A stretch of 64,000 bases of DNA from Labilibaculum sp. (lineage in GTDB: Bacteria; Bacteroidota; Bacteroidia; Bacteroidales; Marinifilaceae), in assembly GCA_016342745.1 (NCBI GenBank), contig JAEINT010000013.1, forward strand, positions 107,671-171,670, in the 5' to 3' direction. The translations under genes and the position numbers were made by a program. Position 1 is the first letter of the stretch. Every line of letters starts with the position of its first letter. Below are positions 1 through 8,832 of the stretch, piece after piece. Below the pieces are notes generated by a model that did not search any database, was not told the origin of the DNA, and saw nothing but the letters and a program-made list of their open reading frames with translations.

Positions 1-708
1 AAAGCTATTCGAGCTATTGAAAATGCTGAAGTGGTACTCTATGACTATTTGGTAAATAACCAATTGCTAGACTATTGTAAAGAGGGTTGTGAGATTGTTT
101 ATGTTGGAAAAAAGAACCGACAACATACTTACCCACAGGAAGATATTAATAAAATGTTGATTGAGTATGGATTGGCAGGGAAAAAGATTGCTCGATTGAA
201 AGGCGGAGATCCATTTGTTTTTGGGCGAGGTGCTGAAGAGATTTTAGGCTTGAAAGAACACGATATTGAGTTTGAGGTGATTCCTGGAATTACTGCTGGA
301 GTAGCTGTTCCAGGAGCCGCAGGTATTCCGGTTACATTGCGAAATGTAGCTTCATCAGTGGCTTTCTTTACTGGTCACCAATGTGCAAATCACAAAACGG
401 AGATTTATTGGGACAAAATCGCAACAGGAATTGATACTCTTGTGTTTTATATGGGCGTAACACAAGCCCCAAGAATTGTAAGAAACTTGATGGCCTGTGG
501 GAAAAACCCAGAAACTCCAGTTGCCATGATTCGTTGGGGAACATTACCAGAACAGGAAGTTCTTAAGGGAACACTTGGGACGATTGTTCAAATGATGGAG
601 GAACACAATTTTAAACCACCAGCAATATTTATTGTTGGTGAGGTTGTAGCTTACTCGGAACAATTATCACCATTAATCAATCAAATGGCTGAATCAGAAA
701 TAGAATAG
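1..708 (+). CDS. cobA: Uroporphyrinogen-III C-methyltransferase (5' end cut by window)
   Basis: Methylates uroporphyrinogen III twice with SAM to give precorrin-2, the branch point to cobalamin and sirohaem. The frame is open from base 1, so the gene begins upstream; the first visible residues (KAIRAIENAEVVLYD) match the region just after the family's N-terminal GDPELLT loop, so only about 20 residues are missing. A GTG at 31 is in frame but internal to the conserved fold. Visible family motifs are GGDPFVFGRGAEE, the VIPGITAG loop and TLPEQ near the C-terminus. Heads a run of corrin genes; cbiX starts 3 bases after its stop. Confidence 0.93.
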   Translation, partial: KAIRAIENAEVVLYDYLVNNQLLDYCKEGCEIVYVGKKNRQHTYPQEDINKMLIEYGLAGKKIARLKGGDPFVFGRGAEEILGLKEHDIEFEVIPGITAGVAVPGAAGIPVTLRNVASSVAFFTGHQCANHKTEIYWDKIATGIDTLVFYMGVTQAPRIVRNLMACGKNPETPVAMIRWGTLPEQEVLKGTLGTIVQMMEEHNFKPPAIFIVGEVVAYSEQLSPLINQMAESEIE

Positions 709-710
709 TT

Positions 711-1577
711 ATGAGCAAAAAAGGAATTTTAATCTGTGGGCACGGTACCCGTAAAGAAAGAGGAGCAAAAGCTTTTCAGGAATTTGCAATGAAATATGCT
801 GCTCAAACTACCGATTATGAGGTGGAACTTGGCTTTTTAGAACTTTCGGAACCTAATTTTGAAACTGGCGTGAAGCGCTTGCTTGAGAAAGGAGTTAAGG
901 AGATTATAGCTGTACCGGTATTTCTATTTACTGGTGTTCACATTCAAAGAGACATTCCTTATGCTCTAAATAGCTTTCAGGAAAAATATGATGTGAAAAT
1001 TCAGCTAGCAAATTACATTGGAACTTGCCATGAAATGGTTGATTATAGTGTAAAGCTTCTTGAGGAGACACTAAAAGACAAAAATTGGAATGTTGAGGAA
1101 ACAGCATTTCTGGGATTAGGTATTGGAGCTTCAAAAGCCGAAGCAAATGGTGATTTGGCAAAAATGACCCGTTTGATTCAGGAGAAACAAAAGTATCCTT
1201 TTTCAATTAATGCCTATACGAGTAGCATGACTTATCCTGCTTTGCCTTCGGTATTGGAATGGATGAAAGTTTTGCCTTTTAAAAATATTGTAATGCTTCC
1301 TTTCGTGTTTTTCCCTGGTGTTTACATGGATAGAGCATATGAAACAATGGATGTTTTTGTGAAGGAAAATCCGGATAAGAACATTGCAATTGCACCCTTA
1401 TTAGGTGATACAGATGGTTTGTTTGAGATCTTAAATACAAGGTTGCAAGAGGTCTTGGATGGTAAAGTAGATTTGATTGCATCGACAGATTTAACTGGAG
1501 TTGAGCCACATCACCATCATCACGGACACGATCATTGCCACGGACATAGTCATGATCATGGACATCACCATCATTAA
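711..1577 (+). CDS. cbiX: Sirohydrochlorin cobaltochelatase, two-domain CbiX with His-rich tail
   Basis: Inserts Co2+ into sirohydrochlorin, the cobalt-early step that marks the anaerobic B12 route. 288 residues: two CbiX-like halves. The first keeps the GHGTR metal-site histidine (residue 11) and a GVHIQRD histidine; the second (about 130-255) has the GASKAEANGD signature and FFPGVYMDR, lacking the first histidine as usual for long CbiX. The last about 25 residues are more than half histidine, with one Cys and several Gly/Asp, and probably hold cobalt for loading. Tightly spaced between cobA and cbiL. Confidence 0.9.
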   Translation: MSKKGILICGHGTRKERGAKAFQEFAMKYAAQTTDYEVELGFLELSEPNFETGVKRLLEKGVKEIIAVPVFLFTGVHIQRDIPYALNSFQEKYDVKIQLANYIGTCHEMVDYSVKLLEETLKDKNWNVEETAFLGLGIGASKAEANGDLAKMTRLIQEKQKYPFSINAYTSSMTYPALPSVLEWMKVLPFKNIVMLPFVFFPGVYMDRAYETMDVFVKENPDKNIAIAPLLGDTDGLFEILNTRLQEVLDGKVDLIASTDLTGVEPHHHHHGHDHCHGHSHDHGHHHH

Positions 1578-1601
1578 TAAGAACAGAGAGAATAATTAGA
1601 T

Positions 1602-2306
1602 ATGAGCGGAAAAGTGTTTGGAGTGGCTTTAGGTCCTGGAGATCCGGAATTGATTACAGTTAAAGCCTTGAATTGTCTTAAGAAAGCGGAGAAAATATAT
1701 TATCCGGCAACGCAAACATCGAAAGGAAATCAGGATAGTTTCTCTTTGGTGATTTTGAAACAACTGGATCTTGAGGAGTGTAAATTTGTACCGATTACGG
1801 TGCCGATGAGCAAAGATCGATCGCATGCAGAAAAAGCATATGCAGACCTGTTTTTAAAGGTGCAGCAAGATGTAAAAGAAGGAAAGCAAGTTGCAATTGT
1901 TAGTGAAGGCGATATCTCTTTCTTTAGCACATTTGCTTACTTGTTAGATGATTTTAAAGCTAACAGTATCGATTTTGATATGATTCCTGGAGTTCCTGCT
2001 TTCATACTAGGAGGATCGGCTGGGAGATTGCCTTTGGTAACTCAAAACGACAAGCTTTTGGTTGCGCCTGATTTAGAAAATAAGGAAGAGTTGAAATCTC
2101 TTTTGGAGCAAAATCAAACGGTTGTTTTAATGAAAATTTCTAAGGTTCGAGATTGGATCAAGGACTTTATTGAGGAGAGTAAACTGCAGTTCTTTTACGG
2201 TGAATACTTGGGAACCGAAAAGCAGTTTACCTGTACCGATATGGACAATTTGAAGGATCGAAAAATTCCATATTTCGCCATTATTATATTTTACGGAAAT
2301 AAATAA
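1602..2306 (+). CDS. cbiL: Cobalt-precorrin-2 C20-methyltransferase
   Basis: Transfers a methyl group to C20 of cobalt-precorrin-2. 234 residues, normal length for CobI/CbiL. The N-terminus has the tetrapyrrole methylase glycine loop (GVALGPGDPELITVKA), followed by the IYYPATQTSKG stretch of CbiL, EGDISFFSTFAY and the MIPGVPAF loop. The C-terminal part is less conserved but in register with the family. Six bases separate it from cbiH-cbiC, so the genes are almost certainly co-transcribed. Confidence 0.9.
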   Translation: MSGKVFGVALGPGDPELITVKALNCLKKAEKIYYPATQTSKGNQDSFSLVILKQLDLEECKFVPITVPMSKDRSHAEKAYADLFLKVQQDVKEGKQVAIVSEGDISFFSTFAYLLDDFKANSIDFDMIPGVPAFILGGSAGRLPLVTQNDKLLVAPDLENKEELKSLLEQNQTVVLMKISKVRDWIKDFIEESKLQFFYGEYLGTEKQFTCTDMDNLKDRKIPYFAIIIFYGNK

Positions 2307-2312
2307 AAAATC

Positions 2313-3716
2313 ATGCCAAATATATTAGGGAAGATAACTGTTGCAGGCTTAGGACCAGGAAGTCCTGAGATGTTTTTGAACCCTGCAATTGATGCAATCA
2401 GAGAAGCCGATATTGTGATCGGATACAAATACTACTTTCAGTTCATAGAATCATTTCTGAAAGAAGGAACTGAATGCATGGATACTGGAATGCGTCAGGA
2501 AGTGGAGAGAGCTGAAAAAGCATTCGAATTTGCAGAACAAGGAAAAGATGTTGTCGTAATCAGTTCTGGCGATGCTGGAATTTATGGAATGGCATCGCTT
2601 GTTTTCGAGATGGCAGAAAAAACAGAATCGAAGGTTGAGCTAAAAGTTGTTCCAGGTATTTCGGCATTTCAAGCAGCAGCGGCAAAATTAGGCGCTCCTT
2701 TAAGTCACGATTTGGTCATTCTGTCCTTATCGGATTTATTAACCAGCTATACCCTAATCGAAAAGCGTATTAAAGCTGCAGTAATGGGTGATTTTGTTAC
2801 AGCCATTTACAATCCGAAAAGCAAGAAGAGATATTGGCAGTTGTATCGTTTGAAAGAACTGTTTTTAGAAGGAAGAGAAGAGACCACTCCGGTTGCTATT
2901 GTACGTCAGGTAGCTCGCTCTGAAGAACAAATTACCTTAACAAACTTACGTGATTTCGATCCGGAAATGGTTGACATGTTTTCAATTGTAATTATCGGTA
3001 ATTCACAGTCTTACATTTCAGGAGATCGTTTTATTACGCCACGAGGATATTATAGCAAAGAGGAACAAAATGGAAGACCTGGTCCATTGATTATGCAGGA
3101 AAGCTTCCGAACCATTGCTGCTGAATTGAAAGGAATGGATTTGCCATTGGAAACAAAATGGATGATGTTACACTGTATTCATACATCTGCTGATTTTGAA
3201 TTGGCTAAGATTCTAAAAGTACAGAACAATGCGGCTCCAAAACTGAATGAATACCTTCAAAAAGGTGGTGTAATCATTACTGATGTAACCATGGTTCAGT
3301 CTGGAATCCGCAAGAAAGCTTGCGAGCGAATGGGCGTTGAGATCAAATGCTATTTGCACGATCCTCGTACAATGGAATTGTCAGAAAAGCATGGTATTAC
3401 ACGTACTCAAGCTGGAATTCGTTTAGCCGTTGAAGAACATCCTGATGCCTTGTATGTATTTGGAAATGCACCTACAGCTTTAATCGAGCTTACAGAATTG
3501 ATGCGAAGCAAAAATATTCAGCCTGCAGGAATTATTGCTGCACCTGTTGGATTTGTAAATGTAAAGGAATCGAAACACAGAGTGAAGAGCTTTACCGAAT
3601 TGCCTGCGGTTATTATTGAAGGCAGAAAAGGTGGCTCAACATTGGCTGCAACCATTGTAAATGCGATTCTTAGTTTAGAAGATGCTTACGATTTAAAACC
3701 AGGTAGAGATGTTTAA
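2313..3716 (+). CDS. cbiHC: Fused precorrin-3B C17-methyltransferase (CbiH/CobJ) and precorrin-8X methylmutase (CbiC/CobH)
   Basis: Two enzymes in one 467-residue chain. Residues 1 to about 245 are CbiH: glycine loop GLGPGSPEMF, SSGDAGIYGMA, VPGISAFQAAAA, AIYNPKSKKR. Residues about 255-467 are CbiC: the catalytic histidine lies in MLHCIHTSADFE, with GGVIITDVTMVQSGI and the AAPVGFVNVKESK segment. CbiH does ring contraction and C17 methylation; CbiC moves a methyl from C11 to C12 late in the pathway, so the fused steps are not consecutive. Its last 8 bases overlap cbiET. Confidence 0.92.
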   Translation: MPNILGKITVAGLGPGSPEMFLNPAIDAIREADIVIGYKYYFQFIESFLKEGTECMDTGMRQEVERAEKAFEFAEQGKDVVVISSGDAGIYGMASLVFEMAEKTESKVELKVVPGISAFQAAAAKLGAPLSHDLVILSLSDLLTSYTLIEKRIKAAVMGDFVTAIYNPKSKKRYWQLYRLKELFLEGREETTPVAIVRQVARSEEQITLTNLRDFDPEMVDMFSIVIIGNSQSYISGDRFITPRGYYSKEEQNGRPGPLIMQESFRTIAAELKGMDLPLETKWMMLHCIHTSADFELAKILKVQNNAAPKLNEYLQKGGVIITDVTMVQSGIRKKACERMGVEIKCYLHDPRTMELSEKHGITRTQAGIRLAVEEHPDALYVFGNAPTALIELTELMRSKNIQPAGIIAAPVGFVNVKESKHRVKSFTELPAVIIEGRKGGSTLAATIVNAILSLEDAYDLKPGRDV

Positions 3717-4914
3717 TTTTTACATCATAGGCATACCAGATCGAATGGAAGTGAGCCTTTCCGCTGAGGTGAAAGAAGTGTTGAGTAGTCAGCATTATTT
3801 CTCGGGAGGAAAGCGTCATAGAGATTTGGTGGCCTCATATTTACCAGAAAATGCTGAATGGATTGACCTTGTTGTTCCATTGGGAGGTACTTTTCAGGCA
3901 TATGAAAAGATTGAAGAACCAATCGTAGTGATTGCCTCTGGAGATCCTTTGTTTTTTGGAATTGGCAATACGATAAAACGTCGTTTCCCAGATGCCAAAA
4001 TGAAGGTGTACTCTTATTTCAACAGTCTGCAATTGTTAGCTCATGAGTTTCAATTGGCTTATGGTGAGATGACCATTTGCACTTTGACAGGAAGAGATTG
4101 GGTGAACTTGGATCAAGAGTTGATTCGCGGCAAGAAATGCATTGGCGTTTTAACCGATAAGAAGAAAACTCCTTCTACAATCGCCCAAAGAATGTTGGAA
4201 GCTGGTTTTGACAATTACAAGATGATTGTAGGATCGAAATTGGGTGGTGAAGAGCAATATTGCACAGAAATAAGTCTGGAAGAGGTTGTTCAAAAGGATT
4301 TTGCACATCCCAATTGTCTGATTTTAGTTCAGCAGAAGGAGATCAAGCGAACTTTAGGAATACATGAGGCCGATTTTCACATTTTGGAAGGTAGACCAAA
4401 GATGATTACCAAGCGAAGCATTCGTTTGAACTCGATCTCATTTCTGGAATTGCAGAATGCGAAACATCTTTGGGATGTTGGCTACTGTACGGGTTCCGTA
4501 TCGATTGAAGCCAAACAATTTGCTCCCCATTTGAAAGTTACAGCCTTCGAAAGGAGAGAAGAATCTAAAGAGCTTTTGAAATTAAATCAACGAAAGTTTT
4601 GTGTTCCAGGCATAGAGGGAATTCACAATGATTTTTTCAATATCAACTTATCGACAATTGAGAGACCAGATCGAATCTTTATTGGAGGCCATGGTGGTAT
4701 GTTGAATGAAATGATGCACCGTTTACATGAAGTATTAGAAGAGGATGGAATCATTGTTTTCAATACGGTTAGTGAAGGTACGAAGAAGGCTTTTTTGAAT
4801 GCTGTTACTGAACTTCAAATGGAAATCATCGATCAGATGAGTATTCAACAAGATGAGTTCAATCCAATCGTGATTTTTAAGGCAAAAAAGAAGTTTAACC
4901 ACGAAGAAAAATAA
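3709..4914 (+). CDS. cbiET: Fused cobalt-precorrin-7 methyltransferase/decarboxylase CbiE-CbiT (CobL type)
   Basis: Methylates C5 and C15 and decarboxylates the C12 acetate. Residues 1 to about 205 are CbiE (ASGDPLFFGIGNTIKRRFP); about 210-401 are CbiT, a Rossmann SAM methyltransferase. The CbiT SAM loop reads WDVGYCTGSVSIEA, with Tyr-Cys where most homologues have Ala-Gly. The gene starts inside the end of cbiHC, suggesting translational coupling. Its last six codons (FNHEEK) lie within a copy of a dispersed intergenic repeat found elsewhere in the window, so the extreme C-terminus was probably replaced or extended by that repeat. Confidence 0.92.
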   Translation: MFNFYIIGIPDRMEVSLSAEVKEVLSSQHYFSGGKRHRDLVASYLPENAEWIDLVVPLGGTFQAYEKIEEPIVVIASGDPLFFGIGNTIKRRFPDAKMKVYSYFNSLQLLAHEFQLAYGEMTICTLTGRDWVNLDQELIRGKKCIGVLTDKKKTPSTIAQRMLEAGFDNYKMIVGSKLGGEEQYCTEISLEEVVQKDFAHPNCLILVQQKEIKRTLGIHEADFHILEGRPKMITKRSIRLNSISFLELQNAKHLWDVGYCTGSVSIEAKQFAPHLKVTAFERREESKELLKLNQRKFCVPGIEGIHNDFFNINLSTIERPDRIFIGGHGGMLNEMMHRLHEVLEEDGIIVFNTVSEGTKKAFLNAVTELQMEIIDQMSIQQDEFNPIVIFKAKKKFNHEEK

Positions 4915-4939
4915 AGTACAACACAAAGTAACACAAAGG
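4893..4939 (-). repeat. Dispersed CTTTGTGTTAC repeat, copy 1 (inverted)
   Basis: Read on the minus strand this begins CCTTTGTGTTACTTTGTG and ends CTTCGTGGTTAAAC, closely matching the end of the copy at 21258-21368. It overlaps the 3' end of cbiET and supplies its last codons and stop. A second, oppositely oriented copy lies at 5021-5066. Confidence 0.75.
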
Positions 4940-5020
4940 TTTTATTTGGTGTTGTAATAGTTAACCTGTGGTTTAATAGGAAAATAGTTATAAGAATTGA
5001 AAGCTATAAAAGGAGTAAAT

Positions 5021-5066
5021 ACTTTGTGTGTCTTCGTGAACACCATAGTGTATCCTTTGTGGTAAA
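5021..5066 (+). repeat. Dispersed CTTTGTGTTAC repeat, copy 2
   Basis: Starts ACTTTGTGTGTCTTCGTG and ends ATCCTTTGTGGTAAAA. Same family as copy 1 but in the opposite orientation, so the two bracket about 80 bases of the cbiET-cbiGF gap. It ends 12 bases before the cbiGF start codon. No other gene or riboswitch-like fold was seen in the 164-base gap. Confidence 0.7.
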
Positions 5067-5078
5067 AAGATAAATAAA

Positions 5079-6908
5079 ATGAGCAATATATTCATCATTA
5101 TCAACAATAGTTTTGCCATGGCAACAGCCGAAAGGATTGCCTCTAAAATGGAAGGAAGCTCTATTGTTTCAGTAGCAGGTTATCCGGGAAGCAATAAGAT
5201 TTCTTCTTTACCTGATTTTTTGAACGAAAACTTTCAGGCAGCCGATTTGCTAATTTTTATTGGTGCCATGGGCATTTGTGTTCGAAGTATTGCTCCACAT
5301 TTACAAGATAAGGCGAAAGATCCTGCTGTAATTAACATGGATTTGCATGGGAAATACATTCAGTCGGTAGTGTCTGGACACAAAGGCGGAGCGAATGAAT
5401 ACGCGAAACAAATTGCAACAATTACCAATGGTACAGCAATTATAACAACCGCTAGTGATACATTGGAATTATGGCCTTTAGATATATTTGGAAATAAATT
5501 CGATTGGAAAAATGAGTATCAGAATACCACGGAGAATGATTTAATTTCAGCTTTTGTAAATCAGAAGAAAACAGCTTTGTTGCTGGATGTAAAAAATGAG
5601 GGAACTCAAATTCTGCAGGAATCTTGTCCTGATTTCGTTGAGGTTTTCTACGAATTTGATCAGATCAAACAAGAGAATTTTGATTTATTAATTGCTGTAA
5701 CACCAGGCATATACGAAACAAGTATTCCTAGCTTATTCTTCCGTTCCAAGTGTGTTGTTGTTGGAACTGGAGCACAAAAGGGTATTGATGTAAAGGCATT
5801 TGAAAGTGAATTGAAAGCATCCTTTGCTAGCAGTCATTTGGCATTTACATCACTGAAAAATATCAATAGCATAGATGTAAAAGCGAATGAGGAAGCTTAT
5901 AAGCTGTTTAGCGAGACAAAAAATATTTCTTTCGCTACTTATACAGCCGATGAATTAAACGAGAAAGAGGATCAGGTATCCTATTCTGAAGCTGCTCATC
6001 GTGAGGTAGGAGCCGTTAATGTATCTGAGGCATCTGCATTGCTTGCGAGTGGATCGAAAAGATTATTGCAAACCAAAAGCAAGCATGTTGATGCAAATGG
6101 AAAGCATTTTACATTGGCATTGGCAATGGATTCGGAGCAAGAACGAAAAGGGGAAATCTTTATCGTTGGAGCAGGCCCAGGAGCACCCGATTTAGTTTCA
6201 GTAAGAGGTAAAAGTTTACTGAAAAGAGCTGATTTAATATTATATGCTGGTAGTTTGGTTCCAAGAGAGTTGACTGATTACGGCAAAACTTCATGTGTGA
6301 TTCGCAACTCAGCAGATTTAACCTTGGAAGAGCAATTCGATGTAATGAAAGAGCATTACGATCGAGGTGGTTTGGTGGTGCGTTTGCATACAGGTGATCC
6401 TTGTATTTACGGCGCAATTCAGGAACAAATGAATTTCTTCGATCAGCATGAAATGGATTATGAAATCGTACCAGGAATTTCATCTTTTCAGGCTGCTGCA
6501 GCGAGATTAAAGTCGCAATTTACCATTCCAGAAAAAGTTCAGTCTATAATTCTAACTCGTGGAGAGGGAAGAACACCAATGCCTCCAAGAGAGCAACTTT
6601 CAGAATTTGCCAAATTCCAATCTACCATTTGCTTGTTTTTGAGTGTGACTTTGGTGGAAAAGCTTCAGAAAGATTTATTGGTTGGATATCCTGAAACTAC
6701 TCCAGTTGCAATTTGCCACAAGTTGACATGGAAAGAGGAGAAGATTTGGAGAGGTGAGTTAAAAGACTTGGTGAAAATAGTAAAGGAAAATAAGCTGTCA
6801 TTAACAGTGATGATTGTTGTTGGAGAAGCAATTGGAAATCGTAAAAACAGATCTCTTTTGTATCATCCGAAGTTTACACACGGATGCCGAAAAGGAATTG
6901 AGAATTAG
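5079..6908 (+). CDS. cbiGF: Fused cobalt-precorrin-5A hydrolase CbiG and precorrin-4 C11-methyltransferase CbiF/CobM
   Basis: 609 residues. The first about 345 are CbiG, which opens the delta-lactone ring of cobalt-precorrin-5A and exists only in the anaerobic pathway: GAMGICVRSIAP, HKGGANEYA and the C-terminal CbiG subdomain with VVVGTGAQKGID and REVGAVNVSEASAL. Residues about 355-590 are CbiF: IVGAGPGAPDLVSVRG, LHTGDPCIYGA, VPGISSFQAAAA, LTRGEGRTPMP. The two steps are consecutive (C11 methylation, then ring opening), so the fusion could channel the labile intermediate. Confidence 0.93.
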   Translation: MSNIFIIINNSFAMATAERIASKMEGSSIVSVAGYPGSNKISSLPDFLNENFQAADLLIFIGAMGICVRSIAPHLQDKAKDPAVINMDLHGKYIQSVVSGHKGGANEYAKQIATITNGTAIITTASDTLELWPLDIFGNKFDWKNEYQNTTENDLISAFVNQKKTALLLDVKNEGTQILQESCPDFVEVFYEFDQIKQENFDLLIAVTPGIYETSIPSLFFRSKCVVVGTGAQKGIDVKAFESELKASFASSHLAFTSLKNINSIDVKANEEAYKLFSETKNISFATYTADELNEKEDQVSYSEAAHREVGAVNVSEASALLASGSKRLLQTKSKHVDANGKHFTLALAMDSEQERKGEIFIVGAGPGAPDLVSVRGKSLLKRADLILYAGSLVPRELTDYGKTSCVIRNSADLTLEEQFDVMKEHYDRGGLVVRLHTGDPCIYGAIQEQMNFFDQHEMDYEIVPGISSFQAAAARLKSQFTIPEKVQSIILTRGEGRTPMPPREQLSEFAKFQSTICLFLSVTLVEKLQKDLLVGYPETTPVAICHKLTWKEEKIWRGELKDLVKIVKENKLSLTVMIVVGEAIGNRKNRSLLYHPKFTHGCRKGIEN

Positions 6909-7008
6909 TAATGAATAATTATTAATTGAATAAATAAGACAGAGCAAGTTTCTGTGTGAAAAGTAAAATAAATGTTCGTTACGTAGCGAATGAGATAAAA
7001 TAAGTGCA

Positions 7009-8829
7009 ATGAAGGTACTTCTATTTGGGGGAACGACAGAGGGGAAAGCAACTTCTAACTGGCTGGATGATTTGGAAATTTCACATTTCTACTCGACAAA
7101 AACGAGTTCAGGAAATTACGAATCCAAATTTGGTCAGCGAATTTGTGGTGCGATGAATGTAGAAGAAATATGCACTTTTTGTCTTGAAAATAAAATTGAT
7201 TTGGTGATTGATGCAGCACATCCTTTTGCGGAGGTTCTGCATCATTGCATCTCAACTGCGGCAAATCAAGTGAGTTTACCAGTGATTAGAATAGAAAGAG
7301 ATACTGTGCCAAGGATTGAAAGTGAATTTATAAGATATCATCACAGTCTTGCTTCTATTTTGACTGATATACAAACTGAAGCTTGCCAAAAGATAGTTTC
7401 GTTAGTTGGTGTTAAATCTCTTCCTGTTATCCACAAAACAATGCCAGAGGCTAGTATTTGGTATCGAATATTGGATTTTCCTTCTTCCATAGAGATAGCT
7501 AAGGAATCAGGAGTGAAAATTGAAAAACTGATTGTTTCTGCAGCTTTCGAAGGAATGGAATCCATTGAGGATTTGTTGCTTGATGAAGGTATTGAAGCAA
7601 TGATTACCAAGGAAAGTGGCTTCTCTGGATTATTGGATCAAAAAATGGATTTGGCAATAAAACATCAAATTCCATTGTATGTGATTGCGAGACCAGAACT
7701 ACCTGAATACGATGAAACGATTACCAATCGAGAGATGCTGCAGAAGTATTTGAAGGGTAAGTTTCAATTGGAAAGAAAGGAGTTGGCTCCAGGTTATACA
7801 AGTGGAACTTGTGCAACGATATCCGCGAAAGCGGCGATGAAATTATTGCTGGGAGAAGAATTGCAACAAACAGAGAGTGTTGTGTTAGCAGATGGTGGCA
7901 TTTGCGAAATGCAGTTGCACCAGAATAAATTAGGAGGAGACTTTGCTCTTTGTTCGGTGGTGAAAAATTCAGGAGACGATCCGGATGTTACTGATGGAAC
8001 AGAAATTGGGGTGAGTTTAAAATGGAATGATGAGCATTGCATTCGATTTGTGAAAGGTGAAGGCGTTGGAACCGTTACTTTAAAAGGTTTGGGAATTCCT
8101 ATTGGAGAGCCTGCGATTAACCCAGTTCCGAGAAAAACGATTGCCTTTGAATTGGAACAGCTTATGGCAGATCATGACCTGACAAGAGGTGTTGATGTTT
8201 CTGTTTTTGTTCCCGTTGGCAAAAAGTTGGGTGCGAAAACCTTTAATCCAAAGTTGGGGATAATAGATGGTATTTCAATTATCGGAACGACTGGGCGAAT
8301 AAAACCTTACTCTTTGGATGCTTACATGCAGAGTATTCGCAAAGAAGTTGATATGGCCGTTGCCAATGATAACAAACACATTGTTGTGAATTCGGGAGGC
8401 AGAAGCGAGCGGTATTTGAAGAATAAATTTCCAGACTTAGATAATTTGGCATTTCTACAATATGGCAACTTCATTGGAGAAATGATGAAGACCATTAATG
8501 ATTCTGGTGTGCACAAAGTAAGCATGGGAATCATGACAGGGAAGGCCGTGAAATTGGCTGCTGGTAATTTGGATACGCACAGTAAAAAGGTGGTTTTAGA
8601 TCATGATTTTTTGAAGGGAATCGCCAAGGAGTGTAATTATCCTGAGGATATAATAGAACAGGTTGGAAAGATAAAAATGGGACGGGAGCTGGAAGAAATA
8701 TTCGCATTCTCGGAAGAAGAAGCATTTTTTAAACAGATAAAAGAGAATTGCATTCAAGTTTGCCAACAAGTATTGAAAGGCTACGAATTTGAACTTCTGC
8801 TAATTAGTAATAAGGGAGAAATAATATAG
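7009..8829 (+). CDS. cbiJD: Fused precorrin-6A reductase CbiJ/CobK and cobalt-precorrin-5B C1-methyltransferase CbiD
   Basis: 606 residues. Residues 1 to about 250 are the NAD(P)H-dependent reductase CbiJ: LLFGGTTEGK at the N-terminus and IDAAHPFAE. Residues about 258-606 are CbiD: PGYTSGTCATISAKAA, then DDPDVTDGTEIG, GTVTLKGLGIPIGEPAINP, GGRSERY and GNFIGEM. CbiD methylates C1 and CbiJ then reduces the macrocycle, again consecutive steps. The 100-base gap before it is AT-rich with no clear signal. cbiM begins 3 bases after its stop. Confidence 0.92.
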   Translation: MKVLLFGGTTEGKATSNWLDDLEISHFYSTKTSSGNYESKFGQRICGAMNVEEICTFCLENKIDLVIDAAHPFAEVLHHCISTAANQVSLPVIRIERDTVPRIESEFIRYHHSLASILTDIQTEACQKIVSLVGVKSLPVIHKTMPEASIWYRILDFPSSIEIAKESGVKIEKLIVSAAFEGMESIEDLLLDEGIEAMITKESGFSGLLDQKMDLAIKHQIPLYVIARPELPEYDETITNREMLQKYLKGKFQLERKELAPGYTSGTCATISAKAAMKLLLGEELQQTESVVLADGGICEMQLHQNKLGGDFALCSVVKNSGDDPDVTDGTEIGVSLKWNDEHCIRFVKGEGVGTVTLKGLGIPIGEPAINPVPRKTIAFELEQLMADHDLTRGVDVSVFVPVGKKLGAKTFNPKLGIIDGISIIGTTGRIKPYSLDAYMQSIRKEVDMAVANDNKHIVVNSGGRSERYLKNKFPDLDNLAFLQYGNFIGEMMKTINDSGVHKVSMGIMTGKAVKLAAGNLDTHSKKVVLDHDFLKGIAKECNYPEDIIEQVGKIKMGRELEEIFAFSEEEAFFKQIKENCIQVCQQVLKGYEFELLLISNKGEII

Positions 8830-8832
8830 AAA

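Noticed and set aside
1279..1509. Antisense ORFs opposite cbiX and other real genes
   Set aside because: They mirror conserved genes in another frame and show no protein features of their own.
4915..5078. Cobalamin riboswitch in the cbiET-cbiGF gap
   Set aside because: The gap is accounted for by two inverted repeat copies; I could not find the conserved B12-box or kissing-loop pattern. A riboswitch would be expected upstream of the window.
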